Source: Craspedostauros australis
Lineage: Eukaryota > Bacillariophyta > Bacillariophyceae > Mastogloiales > Achnanthaceae
Direction: 5' to 3'
DNA length: 64,000 nucleotides
Assembly (NCBI GenBank): GCA_026770025.1
Contig: JAMXDE010000030.1
Coordinates: 62,001-126,000 of the forward strand
Shown here: positions 10,124 to 18,329 of the stretch, piece after piece
Position numbering within the stretch: position 1 is the stretch's first letter
How the letters are laid out: each line of letters begins with the position of its first letter
Made by a program: the position numbers and the translations under genes
Notes under the pieces: model-generated
What the model was told of the DNA's origin: nothing
The model's input: only the letters and a program-made list of their open reading frames with translations
Databases searched by the model: none

Positions 10124-13100
10124 TCATGCGGTTGCTTCCTCTTCGGCAGGAGAGCCCGCGTCTGCTTGGGCATCGCCCTCCTTCGCTTCCGCTTCCGACA
10201 CGAACGGGTTGGTTCGGTTCGTCCAACCTGCGGCGAACCCGGTTGTACCATCCGGTCCCTTCGCCATCATGGATTGGGCCATGATCGTACCGCCGCGATC
10301 CCTCTTCACAGTGAGGTTCAGCTTCGGTCGCTCCTTGTGCTTGGTTCCCAATTTGGACTCCAGGTACAGATCCGTCGTTCGGCAGATACCAAACACCTGG
10401 CCCTGATAAACCACACCCTCGACGGCGTCTTTCTCCTTCAGCAGCGCGGCGCTGCAACTCACCACCTCGGACAGATCGATGTTGTATTCCTTCTGATCTG
10501 CCGTGGCGGCGATGAATCGTGCTGTGCCGGCGTTGGAGATGCTGTCGGTGTCGTCGTCTTGTTCCAGGCAGACGATGTTCTCCAATCTACCGCGCACCCT
10601 CGTGGCATGTTGGCGACGGACGACCCTGATATCCCGCGCTCCTTTCCCATCGCGACCCTTGACGAAAGACACGTAGTCGCCTCTGCGGGGCTTGGTCGAG
10701 CCATCGAAGCAAGTTGTGGAACCCGCTCCGTGGATGGCGGTGGAGCCGCTCTTATATGGAATGTGATGCAAGATCATGCTGCTTTCAGCTGGAGGCCAGG
10801 CTGTGGCTTGGTTTGCGTCTGCTTGGGTTGCTGCTTGGCTTTCACCGTCCGCAGCGCCACCCGCTGCCGCATTCGCATCAGCAGCTTCCTTGGTCTCTGC
10901 TGCGCTTTCGTCTTGAATTGAAAGAACAGATTCGATCGAACCAGACGATTTGGTCATAGGTGGCGCCTTGCGTTTGTTGAACATCCCGGTCTTGTCGTCG
11001 ACCAGGAGAATCGAACCCTCCTCTGCCAAGTCCTTGTGGTGGGCCTTGTGAGGTGCGTCGGCTGTATTGTCCCATCTGCTGGACAACTTCCCGCTTTCGT
11101 TGCTGCCGGAGGATGCTGTGCTGCGGAGCTTGCGCGCTGGGGTGTCGGAAAGCTTTGTGTGGGATGGTTCCAACAAGATGAAACCAAAACAGGCATTCTT
11201 GGCCGTCTTGTTCGGGATGCTGTTCTTCTTCATCAGCTGCACATTCTTGGCGACTGTTTTCCCGTTCGTCTCCGTCACGATATCGAAGCTCACCTCGTCA
11301 CCCCTCTTGACGGCGATGTTCTTGCCGTAATCTCCGCCGCCGCTGGTCGCAGATGGAGAGCTGGGTGGCATGTTGAAGAAGAGAATGTCGCGTTTGGTAG
11401 CGGTTTCATCCAGCACGTGCACAAAGCCGAAGTTACGTTTTGGGTGGAACTCCTTGACGATGCCAACACCAGAAGTGCTGTCACCTTCCATTTGCATTTC
11501 CTCTCGCTCCGCACGTTCGACGACGCGCATGTTGCGCACGGTCATGCGTCCGTTGCGACGAATCATGTACAAATCGCAAACGATAGTGTCGCCGACGTTG
11601 GGTGGAACATCGTCCTTGGCTGCCTCCGTGAGGGATTGCTTCGAAAACGTGATGTGTTTCGTCGGTCCTTTCGGTTGCTTCTTGCGTTTGCGAACAGCCT
11701 TGTTGGTTTGAGCGGATGGCGATTCGGCACCAGCGCCGGAAGTCGCACCAGCGTCGCCGTTCTTGTTGTCCACGTCGCCTTGGTCAGCGCCGTTGCCTCC
11801 CGTGTGTTCTTCCGATGCACCGTCCTTGCTCCCACCATCAACTGGAGCGGCACTTTCCTCGGCGGCATCCCTTCGTCGTGAAATGCGCAAACGCCCCGGA
11901 TGCGCGGGGTACTTTGCCACAGGCACATGCTGAACCTCCATCGTGTCATAATAGAGATCGTTCACCAGGGCCACAACGGCATGGTCTTCGGCCAGAGGGA
12001 TTGTGTCGAAGTACATGATGGATTGACGGCCATTCGGTTTGTCGGATTCCTCGTAAAAGTCCCGCAACATCCTCGCGACGGTGGGATGGCGTTCTGAGAG
12101 GGTCATGTGATCGACGAATTCGACCTCGCATTCGAGAGCTCCCGCGTACAGCTGCTTCTTGTCCTCCTTGACGACCGTGGCCTTGGTATTCGCGATCGCC
12201 TTGATCTCATGCTGGACTGGTTGATCGAGAGGATGGATTGTGACGCGGTATGCCTGCACGAGTTCCTTCTCGTTCCTGGCCGCGTTGCGTCCGCGTCTTG
12301 GTGGTGATTTGCCGCGGGAGGTGTTGGGCTTGCCGGCTCGCGATGTCAAGTCGAATGATACGGACGCGCCGATGCGTAGGGCATCGGATTGCTTGCCGTA
12401 GAGGGACGAATGGACAGCTTCCGGCATGACATCGCCGATCTTGAAGTGGATGGTGGCATTGGTCTCTGCAAATTGGATGAAACCAAAGCCTCGTTGGAGG
12501 TTGAGCGACTGGATGACACCTTCATAACGACCGGCCAAGCTCAGGCAAGAGAGCTGTAGCATTTTCGCCTTGCCCGGAATGATTGCTGGCGTTTCGAACG
12601 CATCAACGGATTTTGGATCTAGCAAGATTGGAGTTGCGAGGAATGCGTCTTCCGCGAAGTCATGAACGACATCAAAACAAAGGCGGTCGCCTGGTTTGAT
12701 CCAGAGCGTGCTGAATCCGGACGCCGCTCCGTTGCCACCACCCCTGGATACGATTGGGAAGGAATAGATACCACCCGGTACTTGATCCCACGCGAATGTG
12801 ATTTCGCTAATTGTTGTTGTCGTAGCCGCCGCTTGATCTTCACCGTTGGACGCCGCAGACACAGTTGGAACGACCAATGGCTCAAGGAGTCGAAGCTTTC
12901 CGAGGACACTGCCATCCTTGGCCACAGCTGCTCCAGATATATCTGTTGACTTGTTCTTGCGGTACGGATCCGATGTTCCAGCCAGGGCTGGAGGTTGCGG
13001 GCACAGAGAGACAATGCCCGTGATCGCTTGCCCCACGATCTTGCGGAACCGAACCGTGCCGGGCTGCAGCAGTTTGATGTGACGCGCACTCGACTTTCCA

Positions 13101-14419
13101 CCATTGTTGTTGTTGTTGTTGCCATTGTCCGAACCGCTCTTTCTACCTTGCGGTTGCTGCTGCTGCTGTTGCGACTGCTGAGTCTGCAACACCTTGAACT
13201 CCACCTCTTGGCCAATCTGGATTTGTGGGGGTGCCCCATTGATGGTCTCCCCTTGTTCACTGGTGAGGTCGCCAAGGCTCGAAATATGAAAGTACACCTG
13301 CTGCTTGCGTTGGTTGGATTTGATGAAACCATAATCTGCTTTGATGGACACCACGACACCCTGCTCGATGGTTGCATTCTGCAGCTGCTCCATTTCGCGT
13401 TGCTGCTGTTGCGCTTCACGTTCCGATTTCAGGAGCTTGATTTCTCTGGCGAACTTTGATTTGGTGCGGCGATCGATCACGACGACGAACTCCACCAGAT
13501 CGCCCTTGCCAAGCCGCGACGCCGTTCGTTTCTTGTTGGTTGGGGTGTAGGAGTTGGGGATATACTTGACCGCCTGTTGCTTGGCTGTTTCCTTGTTGTC
13601 TTCGCCATTGGTGTCGTCGTCGTCGTCGTCGTTGCTGTTGCTGTTGCCGTTGCTGTTGCCGTTGTTCTTGTCGTTGTCGCCGCCCTCTGCCTTGGCAGGA
13701 AGAAGACGAATGGTGCCCTCGGATGTATCGTTGCGACCAGATCTGTCGCTGCGCGCGACTCTGTCGATGTGGCCTTGAAAGGTGACGCCCGGTTGTTCTT
13801 GGAACTCCCATTCGATGGCCCGGCCTTCCGGCAAGGGTCGAACATCGTAGGCTGCATTTTGCTGCGGGTCGCGGGAGCTGGGTCCAATGCGGAACTCCAC
13901 TTCCATATCGATGGCGAGATCATCGGAATGAACGCTGGCCTTGTCGAGGTAGGAATAGTGGAAGAAGACTTCCGCCTCTCGGTCAGCGCAGTGAATGAAT
14001 CCAAACGATTCCTTGAGGGAACAGATGATGCCCAGCTCCAACGGAAAGTCCGTGAAGTCCGGACCACCCGATCTGGAGGAAGAGTTTTGAGACCTACGTG
14101 AGGAGGATCGCCGACCTGTTCCTCTTCCACCACCACCATTGCTGCCGCCACCATTGAAGCCGCCCCCGTTGAATCCGCCGCGCTGATTGAGCGATGAGCT
14201 GGAATCACGTTTGAGCAGCCTGGATCCCTGTCCGGATGATGATGATGATGACCTTGTGGTTTGCTTTTGCTGCTGCTGCTCCTGTTGGATCTCCAAGAAG
14301 CTGCTGCGCTTCGAATTGGCATTGTTTGCGCTGGTTGCATCGCCATCTTTCGCGGCCTGTTGCTTGGATGCAGCCGCCGCTCGGCGTTGCTGGAAGATCT
14401 CGCCAGGTGTGCCCGACAT
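10124..14419 (-). CDS. CSDE1: Multi-cold-shock-domain RNA-binding protein, UNR/CSDE1-like
   Basis: Intronless, 1431 residues from the ATG at 14419. The open frame runs on upstream to 15370 but contains no other ATG. The N terminus is Gln/Ser/Gly-rich (GGFNGGG repeats at 81-99). Canonical cold-shock domains with the RNA-binding FGFI/YGFI motif are at about 127-197 (ESFGFIHC), 351-451 (ADYGFIKS), 631-735 (RGFGFIQF) and 982-1065 (RNFGFVHV). Between them lie degenerate copies lacking the aromatic motif (about 209-331, 460-600, 755-850), the alternating arrangement known for CSDE1/UNR. ACFGFILLEP is at about 1076. GPDGTTGF (1388-1395) matches the SUZ-C motif that ends CSDE1. Acidic and poly-Asn/Gln linkers separate the domains. 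The expected role is cytoplasmic control of mRNA translation and stability. Orthology to CSDE1 is inferred from architecture. Confidence 0.85.
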   Translation of the reverse strand: MSGTPGEIFQQRRAAAASKQQAAKDGDATSANNANSKRSSFLEIQQEQQQQKQTTRSSSSSSGQGSRLLKRDSSSSLNQRGGFNGGGFNGGGSNGGGGRGTGRRSSSRRSQNSSSRSGGPDFTDFPLELGIICSLKESFGFIHCADREAEVFFHYSYLDKASVHSDDLAIDMEVEFRIGPSSRDPQQNAAYDVRPLPEGRAIEWEFQEQPGVTFQGHIDRVARSDRSGRNDTSEGTIRLLPAKAEGGDNDKNNGNSNGNSNSNDDDDDDTNGEDNKETAKQQAVKYIPNSYTPTNKKRTASRLGKGDLVEFVVVIDRRTKSKFAREIKLLKSEREAQQQQREMEQLQNATIEQGVVVSIKADYGFIKSNQRKQQVYFHISSLGDLTSEQGETINGAPPQIQIGQEVEFKVLQTQQSQQQQQQPQGRKSGSDNGNNNNNNGGKSSARHIKLLQPGTVRFRKIVGQAITGIVSLCPQPPALAGTSDPYRKNKSTDISGAAVAKDGSVLGKLRLLEPLVVPTVSAASNGEDQAAATTTTISEITFAWDQVPGGIYSFPIVSRGGGNGAASGFSTLWIKPGDRLCFDVVHDFAEDAFLATPILLDPKSVDAFETPAIIPGKAKMLQLSCLSLAGRYEGVIQSLNLQRGFGFIQFAETNATIHFKIGDVMPEAVHSSLYGKQSDALRIGASVSFDLTSRAGKPNTSRGKSPPRRGRNAARNEKELVQAYRVTIHPLDQPVQHEIKAIANTKATVVKEDKKQLYAGALECEVEFVDHMTLSERHPTVARMLRDFYEESDKPNGRQSIMYFDTIPLAEDHAVVALVNDLYYDTMEVQHVPVAKYPAHPGRLRISRRRDAAEESAAPVDGGSKDGASEEHTGGNGADQGDVDNKNGDAGATSGAGAESPSAQTNKAVRKRKKQPKGPTKHITFSKQSLTEAAKDDVPPNVGDTIVCDLYMIRRNGRMTVRNMRVVERAEREEMQMEGDSTSGVGIVKEFHPKRNFGFVHVLDETATKRDILFFNMPPSSPSATSGGGDYGKNIAVKRGDEVSFDIVTETNGKTVAKNVQLMKKNSIPNKTAKNACFGFILLEPSHTKLSDTPARKLRSTASSGSNESGKLSSRWDNTADAPHKAHHKDLAEEGSILLVDDKTGMFNKRKAPPMTKSSGSIESVLSIQDESAAETKEAADANAAAGGAADGESQAATQADANQATAWPPAESSMILHHIPYKSGSTAIHGAGSTTCFDGSTKPRRGDYVSFVKGRDGKGARDIRVVRRQHATRVRGRLENIVCLEQDDDTDSISNAGTARFIAATADQKEYNIDLSEVVSCSAALLKEKDAVEGVVYQGQVFGICRTTDLYLESKLGTKHKERPKLNLTVKRDRGGTIMAQSMMAKGPDGTTGFAAGWTNRTNPFVSEAEAKEGDAQADAGSPAEEEATA

Positions 14420-15702
14420 GATGCCTATCGTTGTATCCGTACGTTTGCAGAGTGGGTGCACCTGTACTTCGTACTTTTTACTTTGTATTCTAGAATACAA
14501 TGTAATACTTCGTAAGGTTGGTATGCGTGCTGTGCTTGTGATGAATGCAGAGCAAATGGACGTCCGGTCGTTCGTTCGTTCGTGAACGTGAATTTCAGGC
14601 TTTGCGACAGCTGTTCGCAGATGCTCTTCGTCGCCTTGGGACTTGTCTTGTCGAATTTCTTGGCGTGTCTCTTGGTGTGTCTTGGTTGGCTTTGGCTTGT
14701 TGATTTGTTGACCTTGTTGATGTGATGCTTTTTGAGGCCTCTGCGCCTTCTCTTCTATTCTATTCTTCGACTCGAGTTGACCCGATTTGGCTTGACTTGG
14801 CTGCTGGCGCTGTTGGGTGTGAGTGTGTGTGCTTGGTCTCTGGTCGAAAACGAGAACCGAATAGAGAGCGAGAGAGAGAGAGACAAGAGCGAATGGTGGA
14901 TCTCGGAGGAAGAGACTGATGAAGCTTGCTGAGACTGTGGACTTGCGTACCTGTTTGGATGCGCCTGTGCCTCCTTGTGTTCTTCCTTTCGTTCTTCCTT
15001 GCGATCGTTTGTGTATTCCTGGCTTCCTGTGCGTGTGCGTGTGCTCTACGTTGGAGTATAGTAGAGTGGTTGTACTCGTAGGAAGGACAAGCTGGGTGGT
15101 CTTGGGTTCAGCTTGTGAGCACTTCCAGCAAATCCCAATCAAAAGGCAGAGCAACCACAAGCAGACAACTGGCGCGATCGAGCGGCCCTGTTCCCCCTCT
15201 TCTCTTTGGGCATCCCTCGCGTTGCCTTCCACATCCGTCCCGTTCCGTTCCGTCCTGTTCCTTTCCCTTTCTCGTTGCCTCAAAAGACAGCCACAAAATT
15301 CGTTCGACACATCCAAACGAGGCGATCGATTTCTGGCGAAACGTGAAATCTTCGATTGAGCCGACTTCAAACGCTCACGATTGATCGAATGGCGAAGAAC
15401 GATGCTCTTTCAGCCAAATCAAATAGTCATTGGGTTATGGGCTTCCGAAATTATTGGGAATGACAACAACGACCACATGGACATCACAGAATCGAGGAGA
15501 CGAACACAGCGCTCTCGAGGCACCGCACAAACAACACATCAAACTGGCATCGATCAACAATTTGGGCGCGTGGACGTCGCCATCGCCATTGTTGCGCTTG
15601 CACGGCAAGATATCACCACGATACCCTATACCAGAGTATCGAGCAACGACAGCAACGACAGCATCGCCATTGCCCAGTGCCAGTATCACGAACACAACCA
15701 CC
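14420..15702. other. Divergent promoter/5' UTR region of the CSDE1-like and mL49 genes
   Basis: About 1.28 kb between the two ATGs. It holds GA-rich tracts (14862-14883), GTGTGTGTGC runs, an octamer TACTCGTA at 15073-15080 and several short upstream ATGs. An in-frame ATG at 15460 upstream of mL49 could extend that protein by 81 residues, but lacks a Kozak context. Confidence 0.4.
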
Positions 15703-16654
15703 ATGGCGTCTCGAGTGGCATTCAACAGAGGCTTTGCGTCCATCTCAGCAATTGGCTTGAATGGAAGATTGGGTATCAATGAGATCGCGAATGCAACCAA
15801 TGGTGCAGCCCACATCAATGCTCTTTGTGGGCTGAATGGATCTTCCATTGGGATGCCAGCCCAAATCCAGCTTCATCAATCACAACACTCACAGCAGCAG
15901 CAGCAGCAGCAACGATGGAAGCATTCCAAACGACAGATCAACCGACTATTCCGAAAGAACCCTGCTCGATTGCGCGTGGCCCGGCGCATGGATTTGCTGC
16001 CAAAGCCAGAACCGATTCCTGAGCGAAGGTATCCGGCCATCATGGAGGCGAACATCCTCACGAACGGATGGTCTGCACCACCAGGTCCAGATGTCGAGGT
16101 CCCGGCGTACCCCTTTTTGGTTGCGAGGACAAAGAACAAGCCCAACAATGCTGCGGGCTTCCTGCCAGTGTACTCAGAATTCAGGTGCGTGCATGATGAT
16201 GCTGACGAATTGGCGATGGCAGTTGGATGCGATGCGGTCAGTGCGGCGCCGCTCTATCATTTCTCCCAAAAAGATCGGTTTGCTGCAGGAATGTTGCCCT
16301 CATCCATCTGTTGGATTGGATATCTGTTGGATTGGATTCTCACACAATTTGTATCATTGCCAATTGAATGCTCACCGTTCGGCGTATTCGTTTCGAAAAT
16401 ACCCCACCACTTCTACTACTTCTCCGCTCTATGTACACACGAGCAGAAAGGACGGCTCCAGAGTGACAACACGCATCCGCAAGGTCACGGGAGACACGGA
16501 GGACTTCCTCACAGAACTCCGAGCAGTGCTGCAGCTCAACAAATTCAAGAATCCGCGGGATGATCCAATTCGAGTTCGTGTCGGTGGGACCGTAGAGATC
16601 AAGGGAAACCGTGTGCGAGAGGTGAAGCAGTGGCTTGCGGAGCTTGGATTTTAG
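15703..16654 (+). CDS. MRPL49: Mitochondrial large-subunit ribosomal protein mL49 (Img2 family)
   Basis: Two exons, 15703-16184 and 16447-16654, with a 262-bp intron (donor TTCAG/gtgcgt, acceptor gagcag), giving 229 residues. The ATG at 15703 sits in a perfect Kozak context (accaccATGG) and opens a basic, Ser/Ala-rich mitochondrial presequence (MASRVAFNRGFASISAIG). The linker at 57-72 includes seven consecutive Gln. The Img2/mL49 core spans about 133-229: YPFLVARTKN, FLPVYSEF, RVTTRIRKVTGD, VRVGGTVEIKGNRVREVKQW, ending ELGF, as is typical of the family. The acceptor is a tandem GAG-CAG; using the first AG adds one residue without shifting the frame. The product is a structural component of the mitoribosome large subunit. 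Confidence 0.9.
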
Positions 16655-16997
16655 CAAATGTTTGGGGGCAAGAATGCCACTCCAAACGCGGAACTTCGAC
16701 GCCATTTGGTGCCACCAGTGCCCACATAAACAAAAACCTCAATGATTAGTCGGTCTTTTTGTGCGACCGCGTCGACGACGCTTTTCTCCGCCTCCTTTTA
16801 ACTCTATGTGGGACACTTGGAGGTTTCAGAAGACAAGGCAATGCACTCCTACTTTTGCAAGTTTTGTATGTATGAGCATGTATTAGTTTACAGAAGATAT
16901 TGATGACATTCTGGCACTCCGTATCGTGCATGGAGCATGTGGGGATGTGTGATACTGAGCTGTCTGAGTATTTGGTAGGACGTATAATAGAAGGGTG
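16655..16997. other. Intergenic between convergent genes
   Basis: About 340 bp, A/T-richer than its neighbours, holding the two 3' UTRs. No gene or repeat is seen. Confidence 0.4.
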
Positions 16998-17724
16998 CTA
17001 CTGGCCATAGTACACATTCCATTCAAAGGGATACAACAACCTCATGTCCAGATCTTTTGCATGCGTCACGGCATGATCTGGCATGTCTGTGTCGGATGTA
17101 ATCGTGATGCTGTCCGGAACAGTTGATGCATTTGCTGCTGCTGATCTTCTTGGTTGAAGCACAACTCGCATTCGTTTCTTTACTGTAGATGTTTGAGGCA
17201 TGGACAGGGGCATGGAGGTGGGCCGATCAGCGGGTGGATATAGTGGAGGTGAACACCACAAAGCGACGAAACGGAGGTGTGAGTCTTTCTCCCGTTGTTG
17301 GTTGTTGTCTGTTGAGATCGCAGTGAAGCCTGCTTCCTCTGTGAACAGAGGCTTCTATTCCAACAGCGTATCAGTACAATCTCTGACGTCTATGGTATGC
17401 TGGTTGAGACGATCCAGGTTGAAACAGTCATCAGCCCGCATTCCTCGCTGGCCTCGCACACGTATCCAGCAACAAACGGTGCAAGCTCCGGATGTCCCGA
17501 GTTCAAAATGCGGCAGAGAACAAGAAAAACTCACGCCTTTGCATGATTGGGTCGGTCATGATTGCACTGGGAGCAACGTTGTGTGCTGAGTCGGAGCCTG
17601 GGGAAAGAGTTGGCGAAGACTGTGATGTGGGTTGGGTTGTGGAGCTTGTGGAGTTTGTGAGAACAGATCTCCTCCCACCGTCGCTGTCAAATGGCACACA
17701 TCGTGGGAGTACTCGCGCATTCAT
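16998..17724 (-). CDS. Small two-exon protein of unknown function next to the transposon
   Basis: Exon 1 is 17724-17535 (ATG at 17724) and exon 2 is 17338-16998, joined by a 196-bp intron with a strong donor (AAAGGC/gtgagt) and acceptor (ctgttcacag). The phases match and give 176 residues. Exon 1 is Ser/Thr-rich (VLTNSTSSTTQPTSQSSPTL); exon 2 carries a basic stretch (VKKRMRVVLQPRR) and ends LLYPFEWNVYYGQ. No known domain, signal peptide or membrane segment is seen. Coding is supported by the frame-preserving splice and by composition. A transposon is inserted 98 bp upstream of this ATG, so an upstream coding exon beyond it cannot be excluded: the frame extends a few codons further to a gttgcag acceptor at 17732. 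Confidence 0.5.
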
Positions 17725-17825
17725 GCTCTCACTGCAACAACAGTCGACCGCTACACCTTCATCTCCGCTCCGAATGAAAGAAGCAGAGGGCTGTGCTCTT
17801 CCTTCCGAAATTCGCCCAGGAGTAG

Positions 17826-17841
17826 TGCCTCAAAGAGCCGG
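17826..17841 (+). repeat. Left terminal inverted repeat of the transposon
   Basis: TGCCTCAAAGAGCCGG, identical to the reverse complement of 21593-21608. Confidence 0.9.
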
Positions 17842-17886
17842 CTGTAACCAATTTTTTTGGTTACAGTTGGTTACAGTTGGTTACAA
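17842..17886 (+). repeat. Left subterminal repeat array
   Basis: One CTGTAACC copy is followed by three GGTTACA(G/A) copies spaced 10 bp apart. These are probably transposase-binding sites; the function is inferred from their mirrored presence at the other end. Confidence 0.75.
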
Positions 17887-18329
17887 GAAAAATGTCGTGT
17901 AGATCGTGGTACACGTTCTACTTAAGTCCCGAACAAAAAAAGGCCAAAAACAGCATCAACCAAAGTTAAACTCTCCGGACTTAGCTCGTATGGGCCATCC
18001 TGTACTCGTAATTATATTGTAGCATATTATATAGTTTATATATACAATCCTAAAGTTTGGTGTCTGTCGCTCTCTTGCTCGGCGAGCAATGACACGATAC
18101 GTCAAGCACCCCCATCATTCACGAATGCATTTGGGTATTCGAGACGTGTTTGGGCACCACAGGCACGTTTGGAATCGTCACACACATCATCTTCGCTTCC
18201 CCTCCTCACAATTTCGTTCACGAAGAATCGCCAACACCCTCGGCGAGAGACAACAACACAGTCAAATCAATCAATTGATGCCCTCTTCACACGCACACAG
18301 ATCGTATTGTATGTAAGTGTATTTATTGA

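Noticed and set aside
10085-10921. 278-codon plus-strand ORF
   Set aside because: It lies antisense inside the CSDE1-like gene; composition and lack of domains fit a shadow frame.
13554-14101. Plus-strand ORFs rich in Val/Ala/Leu that look like membrane segments
   Set aside because: They are antisense readings of the Asn/Asp/Gln-rich codon runs of the CSDE1-like gene.
14420-15370. N-terminal extension of the CSDE1-like ORF by about 317 codons
   Set aside because: The frame is open but contains no ATG before 14419, and the translation is low-complexity (HTHTH, RERERNR) typical of repetitive 5' UTR.
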